Positions 8,450-18,340 of a stretch of DNA of 64,000 nucleotides are shown here, one piece after another (within the stretch, counting starts at the first letter, position 1; each line of letters begins with the position of its first letter). The stretch is from Halobacillus shinanisalinarum (lineage in GTDB: Bacteria; Bacillota; Bacilli; Bacillales; Halobacillaceae): contig NZ_CP095074.1 of NCBI RefSeq assembly GCF_022919835.1, positions 992,001-1,056,000 of the forward strand. Direction: 5' to 3'. The notes beneath the pieces are model-generated. The model ran no database searches. It was not told where the DNA came from and saw only the letters and a list, made by a program, of their open reading frames with translations. The position numbers were made by a program, and so were the translations under genes.

Positions 8450-10522
8450 TCACTTCATATCTTGATAAAAAAAGATCGTGTCCTTACCTTGCTGTTTTCC
8501 GTAGTATAACGCCTGATCTGATTTGTGAAATAGTTCCTCTTTCGTATCGGCATCAAGCGGATAAAGGGATACGCCAATAGAAAAGGACGAATAAACGGTA
8601 TGTTCCCCAACTTGATAGGGTTCCCTTAATTTAATTAGTAAATCCTCTGCCTTATTCCTCGCTTCTTTAACATCTGCTAAATCCTTAAGCAAAATAGCAA
8701 ACTCATCCCCTCCGATTCTAGCAATGACAGACTTGTTATCCCCCCATTGCGCCAACCGTTTCCCAATTAATCTTAGAAAAGTATCCCCTTTATCGTGACC
8801 AAGGTCATCATTGATCTGTTTAAAACTATCGCCATCTAAATAAAGAAGCGCAAACGGAAGATGACTTTCCCTTGATTTCGCCAACGTTTCCGTTAAACAA
8901 TCTTCAAATTTTCGGCGATTCGGTAACTCTGTTAAATAATCATAGAAGGCATAACTTTTCAGCATCTCTTCATAATTGATTTGTCCTGTAATATCCCGGC
9001 AAACCACCACAATATGAGTCACCTTGGCTTGATCATCTAACACAGGGATCCCCCTCACATCAAACCACACCCATTCTTTAAGGGCATTCAAGAACCGCAG
9101 ATTCATAAAAAATGGATCCGTACCTCTATAACAATGAACAAAATGCTCGGCCAGTTGGCCCATCTCCTTTGGATGGACAACTGTTGCTATTTTATCGACA
9201 TCAGCATCGGTAGGATCAAAGCCAAAAAAGTCCACATGTGAAGGGGAGCCATACATAAGCTTTCCGTAAGGACTAAAGACAGAAATAAGGTCTTGCGAAT
9301 GATCAGCAATCAGCTTAAACTTAGCCTCACTTTGTTTTAATGCTTTTACTGCTGCCTCTTTTTCAGTAATATCCTCTAAAATCGCATACATCCCGTCTTT
9401 TCTCTGTCCTGTTAAAATCGGAGTCAGGAATACGTTTACAATTCTTTCATTACTCCTTGCCATAAATCTTGTTTGAAACCACATTTTCTTTCCAGAAATA
9501 CTCCCTCTCATATGCTGTTTGACATGGTCTATTTCTTCCCCGTGGACCCATTTTGTAATAGATGAGTGCAGAAGTTCGTCTTCCTTGAGGTTGAGCATTT
9601 GGAGCACAGCCGGATTTGCCTTTGTAATTGTTCCTCTCAGGGTTAATGTGACGATAGGATGTGGGTTGAATTCGAACAAGGATTGATATCGTGAACGACC
9701 AGCCTTTAACTTCTGATTCATAATTTTTTGCTCACTAATGTTTCTTATGATTGAACTAACCCCTATGACGGTTCCATCGTTTCCATATATAGGTGAAACG
9801 GTCACTGAGACATCGACCCAGTCCCCATTTTTATGGCGGCGCTTCGTTTCATAAGCGGAAATATGCTTTTTTCGGACTGCTTTTTCAATTAATTCATCTG
9901 CTTCAGACTTCAAGGAAAAAGGAACAAAAGGAAAACGCTCCTTCTTTAACTCCTCCTTTGTAAACCCATACAACTTTTCAAAAGCCGGGTTGGTCTCAAG
10001 AACCTTCCCATCAAGCTCTACAATTAGAATCGCATCCGCTGTATTTTTTAGTAAGGAACGATAGACAGCGTGAACTGGATCAAGTTCTTGTTCCTTTTTA
10101 GCGAGCTCAGTAATATCTTTTGTCATCGCTAATATTTGGACGACTTTGCCTGTTTCGTCCATAAATGGCGTCAGTAAGGTATGTCCCAAAAATTCATATC
10201 CATTAATATCTACTGTATCTCTATACGTAACAGACGCAGCTGTCTCAACAACCTAATTATAATAGCTTTTTATGTATAATGCCTTCTTAGGTTCAAGCAT
10301 ATCTTCTATCAGCTTACCCTTCCAATTCGAGCGGTCTAACTGGTAACACTGTTCAGACGTATGGTTTATATACAAATATTCATACGTATCGTAATCAATG
10401 ACTTCCATGAGGAATACTAAATCGGACATTCCCTCCATAAGGATACTTAGTACCTGCCTATCTGGTGCTTGAAATACTGCTTGCAGACCGTTATCCCTAT
10501 GCAACCCTTCGTAGAACTTCAT
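8450..10522 (-). pseudogene. Multi-PAS diguanylate cyclase gene interrupted by one in-frame TAG codon
   Basis: The frame starting at ATG 10522 (after GAGGAGATAGGT) ends at a TAG at 10253-10255 after 89 codons, then continues in the same frame, with no indel, to 8450. Reading through gives about 690 residues: four PAS domains (the first contains the stop), then a GGDEF domain with an intact GGDEF active site near the C-terminus. No EAL domain follows. The allosteric RxxD inhibitory site is absent, with DNKS at that position. No signal peptide or clear membrane span is seen, so it is probably a cytoplasmic sensor making cyclic-di-GMP. A single C-to-T change from CAG (Gln) would explain the stop. 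Translation could also restart downstream, yielding a protein with three full PAS domains plus GGDEF. Confidence 0.8.
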
Positions 10523-10661
10523 ACCTATCTCCTCATTTCCCCAGTTCGTTACCTACTCCAATACGCACAAATCTTATCTCTTATTCAAAATATTACACGA
10601 AGTGAACCATAAAAAAAAGCCACAAATAGGATTTTTTGCCCATTCGTGACTTTTTTAAATT

Positions 10662-11507
10662 TTAAACTGTCTGTCTTTGTACTGTTTGTTGTTGTGCTTC
10701 TGCTTGGGCCTGCTTAATTAAGCAACGACCTTTGCCGTGGGGAATGCACATTGGCGTACCGAAAATAGGGTCTTCCCGGACATCACATGTCATTTCAAAG
10801 ACATGCTGCATTAAATCACAATTAATTACATCTTCAGGTTTACCTTGTGCATACACTGTTTTATCCTTTACAGCGACAATGTGATCAGCGTAACGACAGG
10901 CCAGGTTAATATCATGGAGAACCATGACAACTGTACGTCCATTATCCTTGTTAAGATCAAACAATAAATCGAGTATATCGATTTGATGTGACATATCCAA
11001 GTACGTTGTCGGCTCATCCAATAATAGTAAATCAGTATCCTGGGCTAGAGTCATCGCAATCCATGCACGCTGACGCTGTCCACCGGATAACGAGTCAACT
11101 GAGCGGTCTTTCAATTCTAATAAGTTGGTATCTGTCAGTGCTTTATTAACGGCTTCCTCATCTTCTTTTGCCCAGCGCTTTGCCCAGCTTTGATAAGGGT
11201 AACGTCCCTGTTTCACGAGCTGGTAAACACTTAAACCTTCAGGCGTTGTCGGGCTTTGAGGCAGAATTGCCATTTTCTTAGCTACGTCTTTGGTACGCAT
11301 TTTTGATATGTCCGAGCTGTCAAGCACAACTTGCCCCGATTTAGGTTTTAATAGCCGTGCCAATGAACGAAGCAATGTGGATTTACCACAGCCATTTCCG
11401 CCGATCAAAACAGTTACTTCCCCTTTAGGGATCTTTATATCCAAAGAATCTATGATAACTTGATCGCCATATCCTAGTGTTAGATCGTTCGCCAACAGTG
11501 AATCCAT
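10662..11507 (-). CDS. yusV: Iron-siderophore ABC transporter ATP-binding protein (YusV/FecE type)
   Basis: This 281-residue ATPase powers uptake of ferric siderophores through FecCD-type permeases at the membrane. It has Walker A GGNGCGKST near residue 38, the signature LSGGQRQR near 142, Walker B LLLLDEPTTYLD and the H-loop VLHDIN. The C-terminus is Gln-rich. A Fur box lies about 125 bases upstream. The matching permeases are 3.4 kb away, beyond minJ and ctpB. In B. subtilis, YusV is likewise encoded apart from the permeases it serves. The symbol rests on resemblance recalled from memory, not on a search. Confidence 0.85.
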   Translation of the reverse strand: MDSLLANDLTLGYGDQVIIDSLDIKIPKGEVTVLIGGNGCGKSTLLRSLARLLKPKSGQVVLDSSDISKMRTKDVAKKMAILPQSPTTPEGLSVYQLVKQGRYPYQSWAKRWAKEDEEAVNKALTDTNLLELKDRSVDSLSGGQRQRAWIAMTLAQDTDLLLLDEPTTYLDMSHQIDILDLLFDLNKDNGRTVVMVLHDINLACRYADHIVAVKDKTVYAQGKPEDVINCDLMQHVFEMTCDVREDPIFGTPMCIPHGKGRCLIKQAQAEAQQQTVQRQTV

Positions 11508-11632
11508 ATGCTATATCTCCCCTTTACAAATGCTAAAGTTCCATTTGTATGTTGGTTAAGTATATTAAAATTCTCGTCCATTTCATCTACTCTTTATAGT
11601 TTATGGGCAAAATAAACCCTTGTCAATGAATT

Positions 11633-11647
11633 TGAGAATCATTTTCA
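11633..11647. promoter_or_regulatory. Fur box upstream of the siderophore ATPase gene
   Basis: The 15-mer TGAGAATCATTTTCA matches the 7-1-7 Fur operator TGATAATNATTATCA at all but two positions. It lies 126 bases before the ATPase start codon, implying iron repression. Confidence 0.75.
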
Positions 11648-11684
11648 TTAGGAAATCTTATGTATGTACTTCTTATACTAGAAC

Positions 11685-11721
11685 AAAAAAAGCTAAAAGC
11701 CTTGAAATCAAAGCTTTTAGC
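11685..11721 (-). terminator. Terminator of minJ
   Basis: A 9-bp stem (GCTAAAAGC at 11692-11700 with 11713-11721) is followed on the minus strand by seven T residues (11691-11685). It ends the minJ transcript ahead of the ATPase promoter region. Confidence 0.8.
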
Positions 11722-11730
11722 AAAAGGGGG

Positions 11731-12912
11731 TTATTCCGCTATTTGTTCACGAACAGCCTCCTGAACAAATAAGATTCCAAGCTCATGATGCTCGCCTTCA
11801 TACATAGCACGTTGTGTAAACCGATTTTCTCCCCTAAAGTCTCTCACTTCAATCTTACTAAATGCCCCATTTGTTTGTAAGGCCTCGTAAAACTCTTCTA
11901 CAGATGTAACAGGAATCGCATTCACTTTCAAAATCAACTCACCTGGAAGCAGATCCATCTCATCAGCCGGACTCCCCGGAATCGTACCAAGAATCCGTAC
12001 ACCTCTATGATCTGCTGTAAAAAACGGCTGACGATTCTCACGTATTCGGTGGACAGCATAGATCATTTCTCTTCCTAACAAACTTACTGCCACCGCTGCA
12101 AGAGACAAAATAGACACATATAAGCTAGCGACAGATAACCCGAATGATAGGATAGCAATAGCTGTGGTTTGACGCCCTACCTTGATGGCTACCAATTTCG
12201 GTGTTTGCGCACGGGCAACCCATTCCCATCCTAATAGCAAGGGGACAAGTATAAATCCATAGCTATGTTCGCCAATTGAAAATAGCGGCCACCATGGAGC
12301 AAAAGATTCAATCATTCCACCCGGCAGAAGACCAACCATCGGGATGAGGACAAGCTTCTTCACCCGGTGTTGGCCAACCATTTTTCCACGATTCCCTTTA
12401 ACACGTTCAGGAAAGGTTCTCCTCGAGGAGGTTTTCGCCAAAATCACACCCTCGATCATTAATAATACACTCATTGTTAGAGCAACACCTGTGAGAGGAG
12501 TATTCTCTAAAACAACAAGCCAGGCGTCAGGTAAAATGCCTTCAGGTATGTATGGAGCCATTAGAAGCAACAGGTACGTTAAACCAAATGTATAAGCTGC
12601 CGACAGCCAGGTTAGTTTTAATGTCAGACTTAAAATAACAGTGACCACACTTAATAGAAGTAGGAAAGGATAGGTGAAAACGATCCCTCCACCAATGGCT
12701 AATAACGATAAGAAGAACCCGCCGACCACCGAGACGCGCCATGTACTTCTGCCTTCAGCGAATATATCAAATACTCTCGTTCCAAAACTTCTTCGTTCTT
12801 TTTTTATTCTACGAATCGATAACATAAATAAGAGGATGACAGACCAATAAAATAACGGCTGAATAAAAAGTCTTGCCAATCCATTCCATATCTCATTCCA
12901 CCAAGCATCCAT
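11731..12912 (-). CDS. minJ: MinJ-like membrane PDZ protein (cell division topology)
   Basis: MinJ bridges DivIVA and MinD at the poles and septum to keep FtsZ rings from re-forming. The 393-residue protein has an N-terminal block of several hydrophobic helices (about residues 10-280) and a C-terminal PDZ domain (about 300-375) with the GTIPGSPADEMDLLPGELI segment, the usual MinJ plan. ATG 12912 has AGGAG eight bases upstream; an upstream GTG is only two bases from that site. It follows ctpB in the same direction, as in B. subtilis, but a terminator separates the two genes. Confidence 0.85.
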   Translation of the reverse strand: MDAWWNEIWNGLARLFIQPLFYWSVILLFMLSIRRIKKERRSFGTRVFDIFAEGRSTWRVSVVGGFFLSLLAIGGGIVFTYPFLLLLSVVTVILSLTLKLTWLSAAYTFGLTYLLLLMAPYIPEGILPDAWLVVLENTPLTGVALTMSVLLMIEGVILAKTSSRRTFPERVKGNRGKMVGQHRVKKLVLIPMVGLLPGGMIESFAPWWPLFSIGEHSYGFILVPLLLGWEWVARAQTPKLVAIKVGRQTTAIAILSFGLSVASLYVSILSLAAVAVSLLGREMIYAVHRIRENRQPFFTADHRGVRILGTIPGSPADEMDLLPGELILKVNAIPVTSVEEFYEALQTNGAFSKIEVRDFRGENRFTQRAMYEGEHHELGILFVQEAVREQIAE

Positions 12913-13064
12913 TAGCACTTCTCCTCTCAGTCTAAAGACAAACGCAAAGCATCCCTTCAGAAAGTTCGACTAAATTCGGAACTCTTTAGTGACGTCCAAC
13001 CACCTGAACTAGGATTTCGTATCTCATTGTTTAAGTTAACCAACCAACATTGTCTTATCTCAAG

Positions 13065-13091
13065 AAAAAATCCGCAGTCTAAGACTACGGA
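13065..13091 (-). terminator. Terminator of ctpB
   Basis: A 9-bp stem (13071-13079 with 13083-13091, one G-U pair, TTA loop) is followed on the minus strand by six T residues. Confidence 0.8.
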
Positions 13092-13122
13092 CTTATTTCG
13101 CTAAAAGTCATCCATTTCCTGC

Positions 13123-14622
13123 TTATTGAAATAGAACTTCTAAAGCTTTTTTCATTTGACGATCATTTTCTTCATCCCGTACTTCTTTAACGATTAACTC
13201 TTCAATTTTACCTGCTGTTTCTTTATCCACTTCCCCAGATACATCCAATTGGTGATCGGTCTGAAACTTCTCTAGAGCAGCTTTCGTTTCTTCACTGAAA
13301 TATCCATCGGTTCGTCCAGGAGAATAACCTAATCCTTTTAACATCTCTTGGATATTTTTAACTTTTTCACCGTTGCTGTCAAAAGTGAGTGGTTCTTTTA
13401 CTTCAACTGGATTTGTATAGAAATATGCAGGCTGTTTCACTTTAACAGTCGGTTTCACCCCTTTTTCATGAATCCAGTTACCGTCAGGGGTCAACCATTT
13501 GAAAAGGGTCAGCTTAATCGTACTGCCATCCCCCATCGGAATGGTCTGTTGGACGGTTCCTTTACCGAAACTTTTCGTTCCCACAAGCTCGTAACCTCCG
13601 GCTTCATGCATGGTTGCAGCGAGAATTTCTGATGCTGACGCACTACCTTCATCCATTAGTACAGTAATCGGATAATCTTTCTTAGACTCAATATCTGAGA
13701 AATAGCGTGAAACCTCTCCCTTGCTATCCTCTACTTGGACGATCGGTTGATCTTTCGGAATGAATTCCTTTAGAATTTCCTGTACATCTGTAAATAAACC
13801 GCCGGGATTGCCTCGTACATCAATGACAAGACCTTCCATCCCGTCACTCTCAAGTTTCTTAAGTGCCTTTTTAAAGTCCTCTGCTGTTTTTTCAGAGAAG
13901 GACGTAATTTCAATGACACCGGCCTCTTTGCCGTTTATCGTTTTCGTATCTGTATAGACCGTTTCTAGTGGAATATCATCACGAACAATATCAATACTCA
14001 ACGGTTCACTTGCACCCGGACGTTCCACTTTAAGGGTGACCTCGGATCCTTTTTCACCACGAATTTTTAAGACAGCTTCATACAAATCAAGGCCTTCCAG
14101 ACTTTCACCATCCACCTGGAGGATCTGGTCATTCGGCTTAAGCCCAGCTTCTTCAGCAGGTGACCCTTTAATCGGTGCTACAATAGTCACTTTATCGTTA
14201 ACCATACTTACTTCCGCACCAATTCCCTGGAAAGACGATTCGATCGTTTGACTGAATTGATCCATCGTTTCCTTATCCATGTAAACACTATACGGGTCTT
14301 CTAATGTATCAAGCATCCCCTGGATAGCGCCTTCAACCAGCTTCTGTTGATCTACATCTTTTAAAGCATTATCCTTAATGACCCCGAACGCTTGCTCTAC
14401 TTTTTTTAAGTTTGTACTACCCGCCATATTTTCAATGAATTTTTTTTGTTCTTCTTCAGAAAGATTGCCAAAGTTCTCCCCACCTTGACTAGCGTTTGCG
14501 AGCCGTTCTGATGGGCTTTCTTCCCCTACTCCAAAATACTGCATTCCTACATACGAGCCCGCAGCTCCTATAAGAACGGCAAGCACCACTATAATCGCGG
14601 CGTAACGCGCTTTCACATTCAT
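13123..14622 (-). CDS. ctpB: C-terminal processing serine protease, S41 family
   Basis: CtpB is a membrane-anchored extracytoplasmic protease; in B. subtilis it cleaves SpoIVFA to trigger sigma-K activation during sporulation. The 499-residue protein has one N-terminal membrane helix (about residues 7-27), a PDZ domain (about 95-175), the S41 core with the catalytic Ser in GSASASE and the Lys in KSFGKGTV, and a C-terminal peptidoglycan-binding repeat (about 410-475). ATG 14622 is correctly spaced from GAAGG, whereas GTG 14631 abuts it. It sits between the permease operon and minJ, all in one direction. Confidence 0.93.
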   Translation of the reverse strand: MNVKARYAAIIVVLAVLIGAAGSYVGMQYFGVGEESPSERLANASQGGENFGNLSEEEQKKFIENMAGSTNLKKVEQAFGVIKDNALKDVDQQKLVEGAIQGMLDTLEDPYSVYMDKETMDQFSQTIESSFQGIGAEVSMVNDKVTIVAPIKGSPAEEAGLKPNDQILQVDGESLEGLDLYEAVLKIRGEKGSEVTLKVERPGASEPLSIDIVRDDIPLETVYTDTKTINGKEAGVIEITSFSEKTAEDFKKALKKLESDGMEGLVIDVRGNPGGLFTDVQEILKEFIPKDQPIVQVEDSKGEVSRYFSDIESKKDYPITVLMDEGSASASEILAATMHEAGGYELVGTKSFGKGTVQQTIPMGDGSTIKLTLFKWLTPDGNWIHEKGVKPTVKVKQPAYFYTNPVEVKEPLTFDSNGEKVKNIQEMLKGLGYSPGRTDGYFSEETKAALEKFQTDHQLDVSGEVDKETAGKIEELIVKEVRDEENDRQMKKALEVLFQ

Positions 14623-14897
14623 CGCATTCACCCTTCTATAATTTAATTTCTATGGATGACTCTATCCTAGCAAATAAGACACCACACCGTAAATGTGCGA
14701 TGTCCTGTTCCTTAAGTTATGCCACCAAACACTAAGGCATGTCCAGCATGACTCTATCTCACTCTGTCTTTTATTTTAACCTTTAATCTTACATGATTAT
14801 ACAGCCTCAATTAACTAAATACTACCACAAAACCGTTTACTGCCACACAAAAATCGAAAAAAGCATACTTCTGTCACACCTATGTGTTCACATTATT

Positions 14898-15929
14898 TTA
14901 TGAACTTTTGGTTTTATATAATAAGAAAATAAAGTAAGGTGCTCCTATTGCCGCTGTAAACACACCAGCTGGAACCTCTAAAGGAGAAAACAGTGTACGT
15001 CCGATTAAGTCGGCTGCCATCACTAGAATAGCTCCAATACATGCAGAAGTCGGCAACAAAGCGGCAAACGAAGATCCCACTAATCTTCTAGCCATATGAG
15101 GTGCCATTAACCCGACAAATCCAATGCCCCCAGCAAAAGCTACTGCGCCTCCAACTAATGCTGTACTAATTAACAGGAGTAAAAAGCGGCTTCGTTCCAC
15201 ATTGTTCCCAACTGCTGTCGCCACTTCTTCACCAAGCTCTTGAATATCGATCGTCCGCGCTGAAGTAAATGCAATGAGTAATAGCACGATCGTCCAAGGC
15301 ATAAGAACCCACACATTCTCCCATGTAGCTCCATTTAGACTTCCCGTAATCCAAATATTAGCTTGAGTAGCTCTATAAATCGGCCCTACAATCATAAACA
15401 TGGTCGTAGCTGCTTGCATTAGAGAAGCAATTCCTATACCGATAAGCACTAAACGAACAGGTGAAACACCATCTTTCCAGGCAAGATAATAGACGAGAAA
15501 CGCAATCAGGGTCGAACCGATGAAGGCAGCAACAGGCAACCATTGAATACTAACCATTAAGGCATGATTTCCGTCGCTAAATATCCAAAGGAACGCCACA
15601 ACCGCAGTACTAGCTCCGGCGGTAATCCCAATAATATCCGGTGAAGCGAGAGGGTTTCTGACCATCCCTTGGAGTATTCCGCCAGCTACGGCAAGTGACA
15701 TTCCAACAAACAATGCCAAAATGATTCTTGGGAGGCGAAAGTCAACGACGACAAGTTGATCTAACTCTGTTCCACCCCCAAAGAGCACTTTTAGGACAGC
15801 AAGGGGAGTCAACTTCACATCTCCTAATCCTGCGCTCATTATAAACACCCCTGCAATGATAAGAAGAAGGATACTTAATATGATCGTTATCTTGTTTTTA
15901 CATTTGAAGACTAGTTTACGCATGTTCAT
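14898..15929 (-). CDS. yfhA: FecCD-type iron-siderophore permease, second subunit (YfhA-like)
   Basis: This 343-residue integral membrane protein has about nine or ten helices and the FecCD signature regions (GGILQGMVRNPLASPDIIGI near residue 83; GFVGLMAPHMARRLVG near 270, the coupling loop contacting the ATPase). Its ATG overlaps the stop of the upstream permease gene (ATGA), so the two are translationally coupled and likely form a heterodimeric channel. AAGGAGG precedes the start by a normal distance. The assignment to the hydroxamate-siderophore YfiZ-YfhA pair is by resemblance and gene pairing with a YfiY-like lipoprotein. Confidence 0.88.
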   Translation of the reverse strand: MNMRKLVFKCKNKITIILSILLLIIAGVFIMSAGLGDVKLTPLAVLKVLFGGGTELDQLVVVDFRLPRIILALFVGMSLAVAGGILQGMVRNPLASPDIIGITAGASTAVVAFLWIFSDGNHALMVSIQWLPVAAFIGSTLIAFLVYYLAWKDGVSPVRLVLIGIGIASLMQAATTMFMIVGPIYRATQANIWITGSLNGATWENVWVLMPWTIVLLLIAFTSARTIDIQELGEEVATAVGNNVERSRFLLLLISTALVGGAVAFAGGIGFVGLMAPHMARRLVGSSFAALLPTSACIGAILVMAADLIGRTLFSPLEVPAGVFTAAIGAPYFIFLLYKTKSS

Positions 15930-16930
15930 GATTGGTTACCTCCTCCTTTTCTAGCTATGTAGATAAAGAAAGGTGTACCTATGAATGCTGTCATCACACC
16001 TACTGGTACTTCCTGCGGCATTATAATGTATCTTGCACCAATATCGGCACCTAACAGCAGGATCCCGCCTAACAAACCTGAGAAAGGGAGAAGCCAACGA
16101 TGATCCGTGCCAATAATACGCCTCGCAATATGGGGAATGACGATACCTATGAACCCTATTGGTCCGGCAATCGCTACGGAACTGCCTGCTAATAAGATAA
16201 CAAGTACGCCAACAACAATTTTAATCAGACCCACCTTTAAACCTAGTCCCTTTGCTAAGTCATCTCCCATTGCTAGTACATTCATTTTAGAAGAAATAAG
16301 TAAGGTGACCGTCCATCCAACTAATAAGTATGGAAGAACCGAAAGCAATACTTCAAGCTTTCTTCCTTGAACAGAACCGGAGAGCCAAAATAATACCTGT
16401 TCAAAAGCCGCTTCATTCGTAACTAATAAACCTTGAGTAAAGGAAGCAAATAATGCTGTCATAGCCGCCCCCGCAAGTGTTAGTTTCATCGGAGTTAATC
16501 CCTCACGCCCTGCCGAACCGATAACATAAACACCAACAGCCGCGACAGCTGCTCCAAGTAACGAGATCCATGTGAAACTTTGCAGGTTGGTGATTTGCAT
16601 AAATGTTACAGCGATGACGACTGCAAAACCTGCCCCTGCATTAATTCCTAAAATACTCGGTGAAGCTAATGGGTTTCTCGTTAGTGTTTGCATCAAAACT
16701 CCCGCTATTGCCAGGGACGCACCAACAGAAGCAGCTATAAGTGCTCTTGGTAAACGTATCGTTTGAATAATGATGTGTTCTTCAGATTCATTGAATTGTG
16801 TAAACGCTTTATATGAAGTTTGAATCGATGTATCGGTATAACCTAAAATAATACTCAATCCAATGAAAAACAGTAAAAGTATAAATGTAACTATAACTGA
16901 TATCCCTTTATATGTACTCTTTTCAATCAC
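15926..16930 (-). CDS. yfiZ: FecCD-type iron-siderophore permease, first subunit (YfiZ-like)
   Basis: This 334-residue permease has about nine or ten membrane helices, with GVLMQTLTRNPLASPSILGI near residue 81 and GFIGIVIPHIARRIIG near 265, the hallmarks of the BtuC/FecCD fold. It starts at GTG 16930 after AAGGAAGG. It is first in the minus-strand permease operon, divergent from the binding-protein gene, and shares with it an intergenic region holding two Fur-like sites. Iron limitation is therefore the probable inducer of both. Confidence 0.88.
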   Translation of the reverse strand: MIEKSTYKGISVIVTFILLLFFIGLSIILGYTDTSIQTSYKAFTQFNESEEHIIIQTIRLPRALIAASVGASLAIAGVLMQTLTRNPLASPSILGINAGAGFAVVIAVTFMQITNLQSFTWISLLGAAVAAVGVYVIGSAGREGLTPMKLTLAGAAMTALFASFTQGLLVTNEAAFEQVLFWLSGSVQGRKLEVLLSVLPYLLVGWTVTLLISSKMNVLAMGDDLAKGLGLKVGLIKIVVGVLVILLAGSSVAIAGPIGFIGIVIPHIARRIIGTDHRWLLPFSGLLGGILLLGADIGARYIIMPQEVPVGVMTAFIGTPFFIYIARKGGGNQS

Positions 16931-16999
16931 AACAGCTATCCTTCCTTTTCGTTATAAACCATAGTCTACTTTATCTGTAGAACTATTGATATAGGAGTT

Positions 17000-17014
17000 T
17001 GAAAATCATTTACA
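17000..17014. promoter_or_regulatory. Second, weaker Fur-like site in the divergent iron promoter region
   Basis: TGAAAATCATTTACA fits the 7-1-7 Fur pattern with three mismatches. It lies between the divergent permease and lipoprotein genes, 70 bases before the permease start, and may regulate the permease operon. Confidence 0.5.
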
Positions 17015-17023
17015 ATATATACC

Positions 17024-17051
17024 TTGACAGGCATTCAACACTTGCTATATT
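17024..17051 (+). promoter_or_regulatory. Sigma-A promoter of the siderophore-binding lipoprotein gene
   Basis: A perfect -35 (TTGACA, 17024-17029) is followed after 16 bases by the extended -10 TGCTATATT (TATATT at 17046-17051). Transcription would begin near 17058, just ahead of a Fur box. Confidence 0.75.
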
Positions 17052-17070
17052 ATGAAGTAGGCTCTTCAAT

Positions 17071-17091
17071 TGAAAATGATTATCATTTTCA
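17071..17091. promoter_or_regulatory. Near-consensus Fur box overlapping the transcription start region
   Basis: A perfect 21-bp palindrome (10-bp arms around one T) contains the core ATGATTATCAT. It is centred about 20 bases after the predicted start of transcription, a position where a bound repressor blocks initiation or early elongation. Confidence 0.9.
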
Positions 17092-17120
17092 TAATATCAC
17101 TAAATGGGAGGTACAGAAAG

Positions 17121-18110
17121 ATGAAATTACATAAAAAAACTAGTTTTTTTACGGTTCTTGCCCTTTTTACACTAATCGTACTGGCGGCCTGTGGAAGTAC
17201 AAATGAGGAAGAAACAAATGCAGAAGGTACATCTGCAAGCGATGAATCAAGTTACACTGTAGAACATGCAATGGGTACAACAGAAATTAGCGGCACTCCA
17301 GAAAAAGTCGTTATTCTAACAAACGAAGGAACAGAAGCACTGTTATCTATGGGGGTTAAACCCGTTGGTGCTGTAGAGTCTTGGTTAGGAGATCCTTGGT
17401 ATAATCATATTAGTGAAGACATGCAAGGCGTGGAAGTCGTAGGAGTGGAAAGTGAAATTAACTTGGAAAAAATTGCTTCTTTAAAACCTGACTTAATTAT
17501 CGGTAATAAAATGCGTCAAGAAGATATGTACAGCAAGCTGAGTCAGATTGCCCCAACTGTATTCTCTGAAACATTAAGAGGAGATTGGCAAGAAAACTTT
17601 AAACTCTACGCTAAAGCTTTAAACCGTGAGGACAAAGGAGAAGAAGTTCTTAATGACTTTGATGCCCATGTTGAAAAAGTAAGAAAAAGCCTTGGTGATA
17701 AAGTAAATCAAGAGATATCTGTTGTACGTTTCATGGCTGGAACAACTAGAATCTATTGGAAAGACTCATTTTCCGGTATTATTCTTGAACAGATTGGTTT
17801 TAACCGCGTAGAAGAACAAAAGAAATTATTCGATGAAGATAACAAAATGGGTGTATTTGCTGTAGAAGTTGGCAAAGAGTTAATCCCTGAGATGGACGGA
17901 GATCATATTTTCCACTTCACTTATGCGCCAGATGGCGACAAGGAAGCACTGGCAACAGAAGAAGAATGGACAACGAATCCACTTTGGAAGAAACTGAGTG
18001 CCGTCCAGGAAGGTAACGTAAAAAAAGTTGATGACGCGATTTGGAATACAGCAGGCGGGGTCATTGCAGCCAATAAAATGCTTGAGGACATAGAAGAATA
18101 TTTTAAGTAA
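17121..18110 (+). CDS. yfiY: Iron-siderophore ABC transporter substrate-binding lipoprotein (YfiY-like)
   Basis: This 329-residue lipoprotein is anchored outside the membrane and delivers ferric hydroxamate-type siderophores to the divergent permease pair. The signal peptide ends in the lipobox LAAC near residue 21. The mature part is a class III (TroA/FecB-like) binding fold with the conserved blocks EALLSMGVKPVGAV, LKPDLIIGNK and IWNTAGGVIAAN. ATG 17121 follows GGGAGG; an in-frame TTG at 17070 lies inside the Fur box and is rejected. In memory-based comparison the sequence resembles B. subtilis YfiY (schizokinen/arthrobactin uptake), but the true ligand is not shown. Confidence 0.9.
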   Translation: MKLHKKTSFFTVLALFTLIVLAACGSTNEEETNAEGTSASDESSYTVEHAMGTTEISGTPEKVVILTNEGTEALLSMGVKPVGAVESWLGDPWYNHISEDMQGVEVVGVESEINLEKIASLKPDLIIGNKMRQEDMYSKLSQIAPTVFSETLRGDWQENFKLYAKALNREDKGEEVLNDFDAHVEKVRKSLGDKVNQEISVVRFMAGTTRIYWKDSFSGIILEQIGFNRVEEQKKLFDEDNKMGVFAVEVGKELIPEMDGDHIFHFTYAPDGDKEALATEEEWTTNPLWKKLSAVQEGNVKKVDDAIWNTAGGVIAANKMLEDIEEYFK

Positions 18111-18117
18111 GACTTGT

Positions 18118-18152
18118 AAAGCAGGCTTAGGGTTATCCCTCGCCTGCTTTTT
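18118..18152 (+). terminator. Terminator of the siderophore-binding protein gene
   Basis: A 9-bp stem (AAAGCAGGC at 18118 with GCCTGCTTT) ends in a T run, eight bases after the stop codon. Confidence 0.85.
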
Positions 18153-18340
18153 CGTTGTTTTATAATAAACACTTTTCCAACACGATCAAGGATAAACACA
18201 TAAGAAGATCACTATTCCAAAGAGGGGGAATTTTTTAATGGTAACTAGGAGCATTCCGCATAATACCTAACCTATTTCACTTGTGTTTACGCAAGCCCTC
18301 ACTTAAGGTTAAAGAAACTGTTCTTGTGGAGGGGTACGAA

